From Rubripirellula amarantea (GTDB lineage: Bacteria > Planctomycetota > Planctomycetia > Pirellulales > Pirellulaceae), in the NCBI RefSeq assembly GCF_007859865.1, contig NZ_SJPI01000003.1, forward strand, positions 868,001 through 932,000: 64,000 nt of DNA, written 5' to 3'. The first letter of the stretch is position 1. The number at the start of each line of letters is the position of its first letter. The notes under the pieces are model-generated. The model ran no database searches. It had not been told where the DNA came from and saw only the letters and a program-made list of their open reading frames with translations. The translations under genes were made by a program, and so were the position numbers. Positions 1-11,320 of the stretch are shown in pieces.

Positions 1-837
1 GAACTCAGGTCGTTGATGAGCGAAGATGATGTTTCGCGAATTGTTCACTACGGCTCCGAGTCCCGAATCGTCAAAGCCGGCCTTCACATCGTCTGCACCG
101 CCGCCTTGGGCACCGAAGCCTGGAATCAAAATCCAGCTTGTCGGCATCGCTGCACGCAGTTCCGCCAATTGATCTGGATAGGTCGCGCCGACAACCGCAC
201 CAACGGGCCCGTAGCCGCACTTACCCAGTCGCGTTTCATTCAAACGGCGCACCAAACTAGCGACTGACTGATACACCGTTTCATCACCGGTTTTGCGATC
301 CTGTAGAAAGCCACCCCCGGGGTTCGATGTCTTGACGAGTACGAATATGCCCGCGTTTCGCTCGTCACACACCTTCACAAAGGGCTCTAGGCTGTCTTCA
401 CCAAGATAGGGACTAACCGTTAGCGAATCGCCACCCCATGGGCTCGCCGCGCCCATGTAAGCATCCGCATAGGCCTCGGCGGTGCTACCAATGTCGTTGC
501 GTTTGGCGTCAACAATGACTAGCAACTCCTTCGAACGTGCATAGCGAATCACCTCGCCCAGCGCAATGCAGCCCGCTGGTCCAAGCTGCTCAAAGAACGC
601 GACCTGTGGTTTGACGCACGCGACCTTGCCAGCGACAACGTCAATGATTTCGGTGCAAAATTGCGTGTAGGCGGCTGCCCACGCGTCCGCCGATCCAGCG
701 CCCGAAGTCACGAGGTCTTTCGTGATCGCAGGTGGAAGACTTGCCTTGCGAGGATCAAGCCCCACGCAAGTGACCGAACGAGTAGCTTGGACGGCTTGGG
801 CCAACGAATCGGCAAAGGTCGAATCAGCGAGCGACAT
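1..837 (-). CDS. pyrF: Orotidine 5'-phosphate decarboxylase, 3' end cut by window edge
   Basis: Last step of UMP synthesis, decarboxylating OMP in the cytoplasm. Reading from the ATG at 837 on the minus strand gives MSLADSTFADSLAQ, followed by the VGLDPR element and the active-site motif VDAKRNDIGSTA, in which the Asp-Lys-Asp triad (DxKxxDI) is intact. Further on come KTSNPGG, the loop IPGFGAQGG and, near the edge, NNSRNIIFA, which matches the phosphate-binding end of the long (type 2) PyrF family. The frame stays open to base 1, so only the extreme C-terminus is missing. The gene is transcribed off the left edge. The identification is firm; the type 2 assignment rests on the motif spacing I remember for that group. 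Confidence 0.93.
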   Translation of the reverse strand, partial: MSLADSTFADSLAQAVQATRSVTCVGLDPRKASLPPAITKDLVTSGAGSADAWAAAYTQFCTEIIDVVAGKVACVKPQVAFFEQLGPAGCIALGEVIRYARSKELLVIVDAKRNDIGSTAEAYADAYMGAASPWGGDSLTVSPYLGEDSLEPFVKVCDERNAGIFVLVKTSNPGGGFLQDRKTGDETVYQSVASLVRRLNETRLGKCGYGPVGAVVGATYPDQLAELRAAMPTSWILIPGFGAQGGGADDVKAGFDDSGLGAVVNNSRNIIFAHQRPEF

Positions 838-1002
838 GGTGAGATTCCAGCGTGAACAGACAACATTTGCCTCCAATCTGAAGCCCTGCAAGCCGCATCG
901 TCAATGTCACCTAGCGAACCGCCGACGCGTTGATTAGCATCTGGATTGTGAGAGAAAAACTCGGACGGATTTTCGTTCCGGACAGTGAGTTTGCCTTACA
1001 AA

Positions 1003-1077
1003 CGGGCCGTAGCGCAGTCTGGCTAGCGCGCCACCTTGGGGTGGTGGAGGTCGCAGGTTCAAGTCCTGTCGGCCCGA
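1003..1077 (+). tRNA. tRNA-Pro (anticodon GGG)
   Basis: A full cloverleaf can be folded: acceptor stem CGGGCCG with CGGCCCG, anticodon stem CCACC/GGTGG enclosing the loop TTGGGGT (anticodon GGG, codon CCC), and T-arm GCAGG-TTCAAGT-CCTGT. The CCA end is not encoded (TCA follows). A strong terminator lies directly downstream, so the tRNA is probably a single-gene unit. Confidence 0.95.
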
Positions 1078-1084
1078 TCAATCT

Positions 1085-1126
1085 AAAAAGCCTCTTGGTG
1101 AACTCGATCACTAAGAGGCTTTTTTT
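1085..1126 (+). terminator. Rho-independent terminator of tRNA-Pro
   Basis: AAAAAGCCTCTTGGTGA (1085-1101) pairs with TCACTAAGAGGCTTTTT (1108-1124) with a single G-T pair, and the 3' side runs into seven T. The 8-base distance from the tRNA end ties it to tRNA-Pro. The A-run on the 5' side means it could also work for minus-strand transcripts coming from 1265. Confidence 0.9.
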
Positions 1127-1264
1127 GTGAAATGGCTGGTGTTGGCAAAGCGAAAGACCACGCGGCACCAAAGCCTACACGGCACCAGAGCCTAAAACGG
1201 GCGTTTAGAAAGCGCACGGCGAAATGGCGTTTGAACCATCCCGCCGGAACCAACTCGTCCCCGC

Positions 1265-2656
1265 TCAATAGCGTCGCACACGGGCAATCAAAACGGTCCC
1301 GATTGCGCCTAGGATGATGTTTCCCAACCACACCCCGTAGGGCGGAACATTACCATCCTTGGCTTGCTCAAGCCCCAAAATGAAGAGCGGGTAGTACAGG
1401 ATCAGGGTCGGCAAAAAGCAAAGCCCAAACGTCGTCCAGTAGTCACTGGTCTTGGCGATCATCGCCAGCGGGGCTCCTACGACCACAAAGAAAAAGCAAC
1501 TGAACCCCCACGCCCAACGACGCCAAGGTTCCGTTTGCAACTTCGTCAGCCGGCGTTTGCTTTGATGCAACTCGTTGGTGATCAAGCGTCCGCCAGGCCC
1601 CTCAATTTCTTCGCTGCGGGACGTCAGGATGGCGAAGCCTGTGTGAGCCGCCAATCGTCCCGTCGCCGCATGCGTGCGACTTTCTTGACGGATTCGTTCA
1701 CTGCTAATCAATCGCAGCGGCAATTCGCTAGGACTGCGAGTGCTGATGTCCCGTTCCGCCATCGCTTCGGCCAGCGGGATGCGAATGACTTCCTCACCAG
1801 GCATGATGCTTTGAAACGACGTTCCCGCGGTGACCTGGCTGTCGACGACTCGAAGCAGCAACATTTGCGTGTCTGGATCAAGACTTAACTCGCCCTCGCG
1901 AGCCGTCAATTTCATCGGCCCATTCTTGCTGCCATTGTGCAGCGTCACCTCAGGCTGGATTAGACGTCTGCCCACCACTTCGCGAACGTGGATCGAAAAA
2001 CCGTGGTCCGAGCGATAAACATGGTCCGATTGAAGTACGCGATAGGCGATGTCTTCGATCGACAACATCACGACGCGGTTGACCCCCGGACGTCCCCAGG
2101 AAACCGCCAAATCCGAAACTCCAACCGCAATCGGGCTCAGTAACGCTGCAAAAACTAAGGCTGGCTGCAACAATTTCAGCGGTGAAATGCCAGAAGACTT
2201 CACCGTTGCGACCTCGCCATCGGAAGCCATTCGGCCATAAACGCAGCATACCGAGAACAAAGCAGTCGCTGGAAACGCAAACTGCAGCGATATCGGAAGC
2301 ACAAATGGCAGAAGCTGCAGAACGGCCATCGCGCCGAGTCCACGACGAATCAATTCCCGCCCCACACCAATCAGCAAGATCAGTAGCGTCAGCGCAACCA
2401 AGGACACCACAAAGATCTTAAGGATCTCGAGCAACACGTATCGCGTCAGACGGGTGGGCACGATGGCAGTGGACCAATAGTTAAGTGGTAGAGGGAGCGA
2501 AAGTTTCGTGAAACTCGCGTTGGAAAACCACCGCGAACTTTTGCTCGTCTCGGGCACTCTTACCAACTCCGCGGCCTTCAGCGGTAGGCCTTTCCCAATT
2601 TTCGGCCCTCCCGGCACTGCAAGTTCGCTGCTAAACTCCAGTCCTAGCAAAACCAC
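1265..2656 (-). CDS. LptF/LptG (YjgP/YjgQ) family permease
   Basis: Probable inner-membrane component of the lipopolysaccharide export bridge; these proteins pair with the LptB ATPase. The N-terminal core ([21 protein letters not shown]) followed by several hydrophobic segments, a soluble beta-rich middle region and a C-terminal block of three membrane helices fits the family (about 350-390 residues). The product from 2656 has 463 residues, so some 65 N-terminal residues are extra. The start is uncertain. GTG at 2656 has a good AGGAG at 2663-2667 with 6-base spacing, whereas GTG at 2461 gives a normal-length protein of 398 residues and leaves room for a promoter before dapA. LptF and LptG cannot be told apart here, and no lptA, lptB or lptC neighbour is present. 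Confidence 0.85.
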   Translation of the reverse strand: MVLLGLEFSSELAVPGGPKIGKGLPLKAAELVRVPETSKSSRWFSNASFTKLSLPLPLNYWSTAIVPTRLTRYVLLEILKIFVVSLVALTLLILLIGVGRELIRRGLGAMAVLQLLPFVLPISLQFAFPATALFSVCCVYGRMASDGEVATVKSSGISPLKLLQPALVFAALLSPIAVGVSDLAVSWGRPGVNRVVMLSIEDIAYRVLQSDHVYRSDHGFSIHVREVVGRRLIQPEVTLHNGSKNGPMKLTAREGELSLDPDTQMLLLRVVDSQVTAGTSFQSIMPGEEVIRIPLAEAMAERDISTRSPSELPLRLISSERIRQESRTHAATGRLAAHTGFAILTSRSEEIEGPGGRLITNELHQSKRRLTKLQTEPWRRWAWGFSCFFFVVVGAPLAMIAKTSDYWTTFGLCFLPTLILYYPLFILGLEQAKDGNVPPYGVWLGNIILGAIGTVLIARVRRY

Positions 2657-2662
2657 TTAAAA

Positions 2663-2667
2663 CTCCT
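2663..2667 (-). promoter_or_regulatory. Shine-Dalgarno AGGAG supporting the long LptF/G start
   Basis: CTCCT on the plus strand reads AGGAG on the minus strand, six bases before the GTG at 2656. It is the main evidence for the longer form of the permease; the family length argues for the shorter one. Confidence 0.45.
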
Positions 2668-2691
2668 ATCATCCGTTCTCAGGCTGCTTCC

Positions 2692-3600
2692 ATGACTCAG
2701 CGTAAAGGGTCCGACTACGCCGGATTATCCGTCGCCATTATCACGCCGTTCGCCGACGGTGAAGTCGATTATTCCCGTCTTCGGGAACAACTCGAGTTCC
2801 AGATCGAAGCGGGTACCAAATGCATCGTTCCTGTGGGCACTACCGGCGAATCGCCAACCCTGTCGCACGATGAACATGAGCGCGTGATATCGGAAGTCAT
2901 CCAATGCGTCGCTGGCCGAGCCAAGGTGATGGCGGGAACCGGCAGCAACAGCACTGCGGAAGCATTGCGATTGACTCAGCGGGCTGCCAAAGAAGGCGCC
3001 GACGCTACGCTGCAAGTGGCTCCGTACTACAACAAGCCCACTCAGGAAGGCTTTTACCAGCACTTCAAAGCGATTGCCGAAGACGTCGACATTCCAGTTT
3101 GCGTCTACAACATTCCTGGACGTTCAGCCAAAGAAATTGATGTGGAAACGATCCAACGCTTGTCGGATCTTGCTGGCATTACGATGGTCAAGGAAGCGAC
3201 CGGCAAGCTTGACCAGTGCTCCGCTATCCTAAGCACAACGAACCTGACGGTCCTTAGCGGAGACGACTCGTTGACTTTGCCCATGATGAGCGTGGGAGCC
3301 GAAGGCGTGATTTCGGTGGTCGGTAACGTTGCTCCCAAGCCAATGATCGAACTGGTCAATGCGGCCACCCAAGGCGATTTCGAAACCGCGCGTAACATCC
3401 ACCACCGCATGTACAAGCTATGCAGCAACATGCTAGGTATTGCGACCAACCCGATCCCGATCAAAGCAGCAATGCAAATGGTCGGACGCGACACCGGTGA
3501 ATTGCGTTTACCGATGACACCATTGGACGAAAATCAAATGGAATTTCTGCGTGAAACTCTGTTTGCATTTGGTCTAGAAGAAGCTGTGGCAACGACCTAG
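2692..3600 (+). CDS. dapA: 4-hydroxy-tetrahydrodipicolinate synthase
   Basis: Condenses pyruvate with aspartate semialdehyde in the lysine/diaminopimelate pathway. The 302-residue product is full length for the family. Visible motifs are GTTGESPTL (substrate loop), the YYNKPTQEG segment, VYNIPGRS with the catalytic Tyr, and TMVKEATG with the Schiff-base Lys, followed by [20 protein letters not shown]. It starts at ATG 2692 and is divergent from the permease gene. Its presence suggests a DAP supply in an organism group where the peptidoglycan question was long debated. No other lysine gene is in the window. Assignment among DapA, NanA and KDG-aldolase relatives favours DapA because of GTTGES and the overall similarity. 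Confidence 0.95.
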   Translation: MTQRKGSDYAGLSVAIITPFADGEVDYSRLREQLEFQIEAGTKCIVPVGTTGESPTLSHDEHERVISEVIQCVAGRAKVMAGTGSNSTAEALRLTQRAAKEGADATLQVAPYYNKPTQEGFYQHFKAIAEDVDIPVCVYNIPGRSAKEIDVETIQRLSDLAGITMVKEATGKLDQCSAILSTTNLTVLSGDDSLTLPMMSVGAEGVISVVGNVAPKPMIELVNAATQGDFETARNIHHRMYKLCSNMLGIATNPIPIKAAMQMVGRDTGELRLPMTPLDENQMEFLRETLFAFGLEEAVATT

Positions 3601-3860
3601 TTTCGAGCGACTCCGAATGGTTTTGATCGAGTCTCTTTTTGCCCGGTAATTTGCCCACCCTGCAGATTTCGGATCGGTTGGCTGCTGTCCGACCGGTTAC
3701 TTTTGCGCAGTTTGCGTTATTCCCGGACGACTGACGACTCGATCGGATCGATTCCTGCGGATCGCCGTTGAGCCTACACACTTTACTCAAGCCGCAAGGT
3801 TTACCTAGCCGATAAAGAGGGAGTACGGAAACTCCTTTCAGCCAGGGTCACCAGAAGCTC

Positions 3861-4730
3861 GTGTCAGAATCGGCCGCCTCCATATCGAGCCTCCCGCGTA
3901 ATCAGCGTGGTACTGCGTTGACGCGCTGGATCACCGACTGGGGATCCGCGGTTGTCGACGGGGTCATGACGATCGGTGACTTGGCCATGTTCACCTACCG
4001 CATGCTCGGTTGGATGTTCACGCGATTGCCTAGCCGCGGGACGGTGATGATCAACTTCTACCAAGTTGGCGCACTCAGTTTGCCAGTCGTTGCGTTAACG
4101 GGCACATTCATCGGCATGGTCTTGGCTGTGCAAAGCTACGCTCAATTTCATGCGATCGGACTCGACACTCGACTCGGTGCCGTCATCAATAGCACGCTGG
4201 TCAAAGAACTCGGCCCGGTGCTCGCGGCAACCATGCTCGCTGGTCGCGTTGGCAGTGCCATGGCGGCAGTTCTGGGCACCATGCGCGTGACTGAACAAAT
4301 CGACGCGTTGACGACGATGGGTGCCGACCCGATTCACTACCTTGTCGTGCCTCGGTTCTTGGCATGCATTCTGCTGATACCTGCCCTCACGATTATGGCA
4401 GACTTCATGGGCATCGTCGGTGGCTATTTTTACAGCGTGATCATCTTGGGCATCGATCACGCAGCGTACTTGAACCACTCTCGCGAGGGCGTAGCGGGAT
4501 TCGATTTGTTCAGCGGCATCTTTAAGAGCATATTCTTTGGCGGCATCATTGCCATCGTCAGTTGTTATCGAGGATTCCACTGCCAACCCGGTGCCGAAGG
4601 CGTCGGCAAGGCGGCAACGACCGCGTTCGTGTACTCGTTCGTTTTGATCCTAGCTGTCGACTTGTTTTTGACCATCGTGCTCAATTCCATCTACTACACC
4701 TTCTATCCGTCGGGAGCGTCATTCCTGTGA
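3861..4730 (+). CDS. mlaE: MlaE-type ABC transporter permease
   Basis: Inner-membrane permease of an MCE (Mla-type) phospholipid transport system. The 289-residue protein has a cytoplasmic N-terminus and about five hydrophobic segments. It carries the family stretch GTFIGMVLAVQSYAQF, then VKELGPVLAATMLAGRVGSAMAA, EQIDALTTMGADPIHYLVVPR and, at the C-terminus, GFHCQPGAEGVGKAATTAFV, all typical of MlaE/YrbE. The start is GTG 3861. Its stop overlaps the GTG start of the ATPase gene by GTGA (4727-4730), so translation is probably coupled. A 260-base gap with no gene separates it from dapA. Confidence 0.93.
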   Translation: MSESAASISSLPRNQRGTALTRWITDWGSAVVDGVMTIGDLAMFTYRMLGWMFTRLPSRGTVMINFYQVGALSLPVVALTGTFIGMVLAVQSYAQFHAIGLDTRLGAVINSTLVKELGPVLAATMLAGRVGSAMAAVLGTMRVTEQIDALTTMGADPIHYLVVPRFLACILLIPALTIMADFMGIVGGYFYSVIILGIDHAAYLNHSREGVAGFDLFSGIFKSIFFGGIIAIVSCYRGFHCQPGAEGVGKAATTAFVYSFVLILAVDLFLTIVLNSIYYTFYPSGASFL

Positions 4731-5560
4731 GCGACAATCAGCCGACTGCAACGAACCCTAGCAACGGAAACTTGATCGAGGTCGACGATGTTTCCGTGGG
4801 CTTCGATGGACAATGGGTTCTTCGAGATATCAACCTTCATATTCCTCGTGGGCAAACTCTCGCGATCATCGGGGAAAGCGGATGCGGCAAAACCGTGTTC
4901 ATGAAAACGCTCGTTGGCTTGGTCACGCCTTCTTCGGGTACTGTTCAATTCGATCATCAAGACCTTGCAAAAATGAACGGCTCGGAACTTGCGAAGTTTC
5001 GACGCAGGATTGGGTTCGTGTTTCAGAATGCGGCTTTGTTCGACAGTATGTCTATCTTTGACAACGTGGCATTCCCACTTCGTCAAAGCGACCGCAGCGT
5101 CAAAGAGAGCGAGGTGAAAGAACGCGTCATGCAACACCTATCGGAAGTCGGGCTTCCCAGTGACGTAACACGCAAACGGCCGGCCGAACTTTCCGGAGGG
5201 ATGCGAAAGCGGGTTGGCCTAGCTCGCGCGTTGATCCTACGCCCCGAACTTGTTGTATACGATGAACCAACGACGGGACTTGATCCAATCATGAGCGACG
5301 TCATCAACGAACTCATTCTCGATACGCGACGTCGATATCCCGTCACCAGTGTGGTTGTAACTCACGACATGCACACCGCTCGCAAGGTTTCCGACCGCGT
5401 GCTTATGTTTTTCCCACGACGACGCTTGGATCCTCACGAATCTCAAGTCATTTTTGATGGGCCTCCCAGCGATCTCGAACACGCCGAAGAGCGACGTGTT
5501 CGACAATTTGTCCGCGGTGAAGCGGGCGATCGCATTCGTGAATTGGCAAGCCAAGGATAA
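4727..5560 (+). CDS. mlaF: MlaF-type ABC transporter ATP-binding protein
   Basis: ATPase that powers the MCE lipid transporter encoded on either side. From the GTG at 4727 the product is 277 residues: LIEVDDVSVGFDG, Walker A GESGCGKT, Q-loop FVFQNAALFDSM, ABC signature LSGGMRKRVGLARAL, Walker B LVVYDEPTTGLDP and the switch His in VVVTHDMH. LSGGMRKRVGLARA and the ALFDSM element after the Q-loop are characteristic of the MlaF branch. The reading frame extends upstream to 4562 inside the permease gene, but that part is out-of-frame overlap with no family similarity. Confidence 0.94.
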   Translation: MSDNQPTATNPSNGNLIEVDDVSVGFDGQWVLRDINLHIPRGQTLAIIGESGCGKTVFMKTLVGLVTPSSGTVQFDHQDLAKMNGSELAKFRRRIGFVFQNAALFDSMSIFDNVAFPLRQSDRSVKESEVKERVMQHLSEVGLPSDVTRKRPAELSGGMRKRVGLARALILRPELVVYDEPTTGLDPIMSDVINELILDTRRRYPVTSVVVTHDMHTARKVSDRVLMFFPRRRLDPHESQVIFDGPPSDLEHAEERRVRQFVRGEAGDRIRELASQG

Positions 5561-5577
5561 GTGCAGGCGGCACACTC

Positions 5578-6822
5578 ATGGACGAGAACAAACTACGATT
5601 CGGTGTTGGCGTGCTGGTGATTTCGTCGATCGGAATCGGCATCATCTTGACGTTTCTCTTCGGCGCCTTCCCCAGCGTCCTTAGCAGCGAATACCCACTT
5701 TCGGTGGTCTTTCCTTCTGCTGAAGGCATTGGACTAAACACATCGGTGGTGCGGGACGGGGTCCGTATTGGCCGAGTCTCTGATATTGCGTTGCGTCCCG
5801 AAGGCGGCGTGCTCGTATCGCTTTCGATGGATAGCGACAAGCCGCTAACGCATCAATACATTCCTCGAATCGGGTCGGCCAATCTTGTTACCGGTGATGC
5901 CAAACTAGAATTTGTGCAAGCCAGCGAGCGTGAACTCACGTCGTTGTTTGGTGAAGACAGGCAATTGATCGAGAGTCCGTATTCGCCGGGTGAGTTCTTA
6001 AAATCCAGAGCCAAGTCCGAGAGCATTTTCGAAATGCAGGATGATTTGCAAAGCACTTTCGAATCCATTCGAGTCGCCGGCGAATCGATCGCATCGGCTG
6101 GCGAAAGCGTTGATCAACTCGCTCGCGAAGTTCGTGAAGTGGTGGGCGGAACGGACGGGCGGATCGACGAGGTCGCAATTGAAGCCAAGAAAGCACTCGA
6201 AGAATTCCAAGGGGCGATGCGCGACGTTCGTGCAATCGTGGGCAATCCCAAGCTTCAGCAAAACCTAGAAGCCTCGCTCGAACAGCTCCCCCTACTGCTT
6301 CAGAACGCCCAAGAGGCACTCAGCAGAACTGAGAAGACGTTCGATTCTATCGATCGAGCAGGTCAGCAATTTGAACGAGTAGGCGTAGCCGCTGAAGAAA
6401 CCGTGAAGTCAGCAAGGTCAGCCGTCGAACGTACTGAGCAACGGCTCGGCAACACGGTCAAGAACGCCGAAAAGACGTTTGCAAACCTCGAACAATTTAC
6501 TCGCCCGTTTGCCAATCGCGGCGACGAATTTGCCAGCCAAGTGCTAACCACATTGGCCAGTTTAGAACGCACACTTACTGAGGTTGAGCAGTTTGGAAAA
6601 ACGCTGAACAACAGTGATGGTTCGCTTAGACGCTTCCTCGAAGACGATGACATCTACTTCCAAGTACGCCGCTCTGTCGAAAACATCGAAGAGGCGACCG
6701 CACGTGTGCGACCCATTTTGGACGACGTTCGAATCTTCACCGATAAGATCGCTCGTGATCCACGCGAACTTGGGATACGCGGGGCACTTTCGAAACGCCC
6801 CAGCGGATCAGGCCTCAAATAG
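5578..6822 (+). CDS. mlaD: MlaD-like MCE-domain protein with long coiled coil
   Basis: Membrane-anchored, periplasmic lipid-binding subunit of the MCE transporter. The 414-residue product has one N-terminal membrane helix (about residues 10-32), an MCE domain (about 38-115, with PSAEGIGLNTSVVRDGVRIG), and about 230 residues of predicted alpha-helical, coiled-coil sequence rich in Glu, Gln and Ala. The end is the helical VRRSVENIEEATARVRP region. It begins 17 bases after mlaF. E. coli MlaD is only about 180 residues, so the long helical tail is closer to PqiB/YebT or Mce proteins that build a periplasm-spanning tube. No MlaC or MlaB gene follows. Confidence 0.88.
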   Translation: MDENKLRFGVGVLVISSIGIGIILTFLFGAFPSVLSSEYPLSVVFPSAEGIGLNTSVVRDGVRIGRVSDIALRPEGGVLVSLSMDSDKPLTHQYIPRIGSANLVTGDAKLEFVQASERELTSLFGEDRQLIESPYSPGEFLKSRAKSESIFEMQDDLQSTFESIRVAGESIASAGESVDQLAREVREVVGGTDGRIDEVAIEAKKALEEFQGAMRDVRAIVGNPKLQQNLEASLEQLPLLLQNAQEALSRTEKTFDSIDRAGQQFERVGVAAEETVKSARSAVERTEQRLGNTVKNAEKTFANLEQFTRPFANRGDEFASQVLTTLASLERTLTEVEQFGKTLNNSDGSLRRFLEDDDIYFQVRRSVENIEEATARVRPILDDVRIFTDKIARDPRELGIRGALSKRPSGSGLK

Positions 6823-6874
6823 TGTCCACATAGGGACCTGATCCATAATCCAGAAAGATAGACTTAACCGCGAA

Positions 6875-7261
6875 CTAGCGAGAAGCTCGTAGTTGGCCGC
6901 GTGCCCGAGCGATGGCGATGTTCTTCGCATCCGCTTCTTCGGGTTTGCTTCCGGACATCTCGCGTGCCGTTTCCAAGGCAGCGCGAGCTTCGTCTCCATT
7001 GATCAAGTCCGCCGGAATGAGCTTGCCGGTAAGGATGCTGATCTCGTTGTCTTCCACCTGCGCGAAGCCACCGTCGACATAATACTTCTCTGGACCAGCA
7101 GCAGTATTTAGCCGTAGCACTCCATAGCCTAGACGACCGATCATCGGCGCTCGACCTTTCAAGACACCTAATTCACCGTCGTTCATCGGCAGCGAAACAT
7201 AATCCGCCTCGCGATCAAGCTCGGTCCGTTCAGGTGTGACAACAATGCAGCGAATCGCCAT
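6875..7261 (-). CDS. atpC: ATP synthase epsilon subunit
   Basis: Central-stalk subunit of F1 that couples rotation and can inhibit ATP hydrolysis. The 128-residue product has the N-terminal beta-barrel (IRCIVVTPERTELDREADYVSLPMNDGELGVL, VDGGFAQVEDNEISIL) and a helical C-terminal hairpin with EARAALETAREM. It is last in the operon, two bases after atpD. Nothing unusual is visible apart from a slightly short C-terminal helix. Confidence 0.94.
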   Translation of the reverse strand: MAIRCIVVTPERTELDREADYVSLPMNDGELGVLKGRAPMIGRLGYGVLRLNTAAGPEKYYVDGGFAQVEDNEISILTGKLIPADLINGDEARAALETAREMSGSKPEEADAKNIAIARARGQLRASR

Positions 7262-7263
7262 GC

Positions 7264-8733
<1,470 letters not shown>

Positions 8734-8771
8734 TTAGGGGTTAGGTTGAGGTGTTAGATTATTTATTGAAA

Positions 8772-9656
8772 CTATTTTTTGAGAGCTTCAACTCCGCCGA
8801 TGATCTCCATGATCTCGCCGGTAATTTGACTTTGACGGGCACGGTTGTAAGTCATGGAAAGCTGCTTGATCATGTCGCCCGCACTCTCGGTAGCACCCTT
8901 CATGGCGATCATTCGTGCAACTTGTTCGCTGACGGCGGAATCCAGGAAACACTTAAATAGCTTCGCCTTAAAGCTTGTCGGCACCACTTCTTCCAAGATG
9001 CTTTCAGCCGATGGCAAGAACTCGTATTCCTTATTGGGGCCTACCGTGACCGGTTGATCATCACCGTCGGCAAGCGATCCAAGCGGTAACAGCGTTTCGA
9101 TTGTGGGAATCTGTTTGCTGGTGCTGACAAACTTGGTGTAAACAACGTCCAAACGATCAATCTTTCCGGAAATGAAAAGATCCAAGTACATCGAAGCGAT
9201 CTTCTCGACTTCGGCATAAGCAGGTTGATCTTCAAACTGCATGTACTCTTCTTGAACCTTCAACCCGCGGAACTTCAAACCGTTGATGCCTCGCTTCCCG
9301 CTGACATCAATATCAACCTTAGGAATTGAAGCTGACAGCTCTTTCACTAGCGGCATCGTGGCACGAAGGATGCCTGCGTTGTACCCACCGCACAATCCAC
9401 GATTACTCGAAAGCACCAAAATCCGTGCCGCTTTGGTTTCGTCGCGAGGTTGAAGCAGCGGATGCTGGACCTCGGTTCCGCTCGCGGCCAAGCTTTTCAC
9501 AATGTGAGAAAGTCGATCCGTGTAAGCGGTTACAGCGGCGGCGCGATCCATGGCTTTCTTGTAGCGCGCCGTAGCGATCAATTCCATCGTCCGCGTGATC
9601 TTGCGAATGTTGCGAATGGACTTGCGTCGTTTATCGAGAGCGCGAGCGTTGGCCAT
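8772..9656 (-). CDS. atpG: ATP synthase gamma subunit
   Basis: Rotary shaft of F1. The 294 residues begin with the typical MANARALDKRRKSIRNIRKITRTMELIATAR helix, include LSSNRGLCGGYN, and end with the second long helix MKGATESAGDMIKQLSMTYNRARQSQITGEIMEIIGG, which matches the family C-terminus. It follows atpA after 116 bases, one of the larger spacings in the operon. Confidence 0.96.
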   Translation of the reverse strand: MANARALDKRRKSIRNIRKITRTMELIATARYKKAMDRAAAVTAYTDRLSHIVKSLAASGTEVQHPLLQPRDETKAARILVLSSNRGLCGGYNAGILRATMPLVKELSASIPKVDIDVSGKRGINGLKFRGLKVQEEYMQFEDQPAYAEVEKIASMYLDLFISGKIDRLDVVYTKFVSTSKQIPTIETLLPLGSLADGDDQPVTVGPNKEYEFLPSAESILEEVVPTSFKAKLFKCFLDSAVSEQVARMIAMKGATESAGDMIKQLSMTYNRARQSQITGEIMEIIGGVEALKK

Positions 9657-9772
9657 GGTCTTCTTCGTGTTCCGAAATCAGGATTGCGGTGCGATCGCGG
9701 ATTGGAGGGGAATACTGTCAAACAAATCTTGCTCAAGCATCAATCTTCTTGAGCAAGACAAAAACGGATCTA

Positions 9773-11296
9773 CTAAGCGATGTGCTCAACAATCTTGTAG
9801 CCACTCTTGAAGTCATTGATCGCAGCTTCGATCTTCTCTACGACTTCGTCAGTCAGGTCCATCTTATCGTCGATGAGACTGACCGTAGCGGAATGCTTAT
9901 CGTGAACGAACTGCAAGAAGTCTTTTTCCCACTGAGGAACGGACTTCACTGGCACGTCGTCAAGGAAACCTCGTGTACCGGCATAAAGGCTTAGGACTTG
10001 GTCGGTCACACTCATCGGTTGATACTGAGGCTGCTTCAACAGCTCAACCATGCGATATCCACGATCGAGTTGCTGCTGGGTAGCATCGTCGAGATCAGTA
10101 CCCAATTGAGCAAAAGCTTCCAAAGCACGGAAAGCTGCGAGGTCAAGACGCAAGCCGCCCGACACCTTTTTCATCGCTTTCACTTGAGCAGCACCACCCA
10201 CGCGGGACACCGAGATACCGGCGTTCATAGCGGGACGAATCCCTGCGAAGAACAAGTCGGGTTGCAGGTAGATTTGACCATCAGTGATCGAAATCACGTT
10301 GGTGGGGATATAAGCGGAAACTTCGCCTTCAAGCGTCTCGATGATTGGCAAGCTCGTGATCGAACCGCCACCGAGTGCATCCGATAGCTTCGCGGAACGT
10401 TCCAACAAACGGCTGTGACAATAGAACACGTCACCAGGGTAAGCTTCACGACCTGGTGGGCGACGCATCAACAAGCTCATCTGACGATAAGCGGTAGCTT
10501 GCTTCGACAAATCGTCGTAGACCACCAACGCATGTCCGCCATTGAACATGAAGTGTTCGGCCATCGCGGTACCGGCGTATGGAGCAACATATTGCAATGG
10601 AGCAGGGGACGAAGCGCCGGCGACGACGACGGTTGTGTATTCCATCGCACCATTCTTCTCGAGCACGTCTACGATCGAAGCAACCGCAGAGTCCTTTTGA
10701 CCGATCGCGACATAGAAGCACTTAACGCCCTTGCCCTTCTGGTTCAAAATCGCGTCAATCGCGATCGCAGTCTTACCAGTCTTGCGGTCACCAATGATCA
10801 ATTCACGTTGGCCGCGTCCGATCGGTGTCATGGCATCAATCGCCTTGACGCCGGTTTGCATCGGCTCGGTAACGGGTTGACGCTCGGCCACGCCCGTCGC
10901 GATGACTTCGACCGGACGAGTTAAGTCCGTCTGAACAGGCCCCTTGCCATCGAGAGGGTTGCCAAGTGGGTCGAGAACTCGTCCCATCACGGCATCGCCG
11001 CATGGTACTGCGAGAAGAGTCCCGAGAGCCTTGACTTCTTCGCCTTCTTTAATGGTGAGGTAGTTACCAAGAATGATAACCCCGACGGAGTTTTCTTCGA
11101 GGTTGAACGCCAGCCCGATCGCTCCGTTCTGGAACTCTACCATCTCACCAGCCATAACGCCGGAGAGACCGTAAACGCGTGCGATACCGTCACCGACTTC
11201 GAGGACGGTGCCGACTTCACGAACGTCGATCTTGCTGTCGAATTGTTCGATCTCTTGTTGCAAGACCGATGCGATTTCGTCGCTGCTAAATTTCAT
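9773..11296 (-). CDS. atpA: ATP synthase alpha subunit
   Basis: Non-catalytic nucleotide-binding subunit of F1. The 507-residue product has the P-loop [11 protein letters not shown] (usually GDRQTGKT), the GMVMGRV-like segment replaced by [18 protein letters not shown], and the arginine-finger region [17 protein letters not shown]. The N-terminal sequence [39 protein letters not shown] is typical. It lies 24 bases after atpH. Confidence 0.97.
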   Translation of the reverse strand: MKFSSDEIASVLQQEIEQFDSKIDVREVGTVLEVGDGIARVYGLSGVMAGEMVEFQNGAIGLAFNLEENSVGVIILGNYLTIKEGEEVKALGTLLAVPCGDAVMGRVLDPLGNPLDGKGPVQTDLTRPVEVIATGVAERQPVTEPMQTGVKAIDAMTPIGRGQRELIIGDRKTGKTAIAIDAILNQKGKGVKCFYVAIGQKDSAVASIVDVLEKNGAMEYTTVVVAGASSPAPLQYVAPYAGTAMAEHFMFNGGHALVVYDDLSKQATAYRQMSLLMRRPPGREAYPGDVFYCHSRLLERSAKLSDALGGGSITSLPIIETLEGEVSAYIPTNVISITDGQIYLQPDLFFAGIRPAMNAGISVSRVGGAAQVKAMKKVSGGLRLDLAAFRALEAFAQLGTDLDDATQQQLDRGYRMVELLKQPQYQPMSVTDQVLSLYAGTRGFLDDVPVKSVPQWEKDFLQFVHDKHSATVSLIDDKMDLTDEVVEKIEAAINDFKSGYKIVEHIA

Positions 11297-11320
11297 GACT
11301 GTGTCTGATGCAAAACGATT

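Noticed and set aside
4562-4726. Upstream part of the MlaF frame
   Set aside because: It overlaps the permease gene in another frame and has no ABC similarity; GTG 4727 fits the ATPase start.
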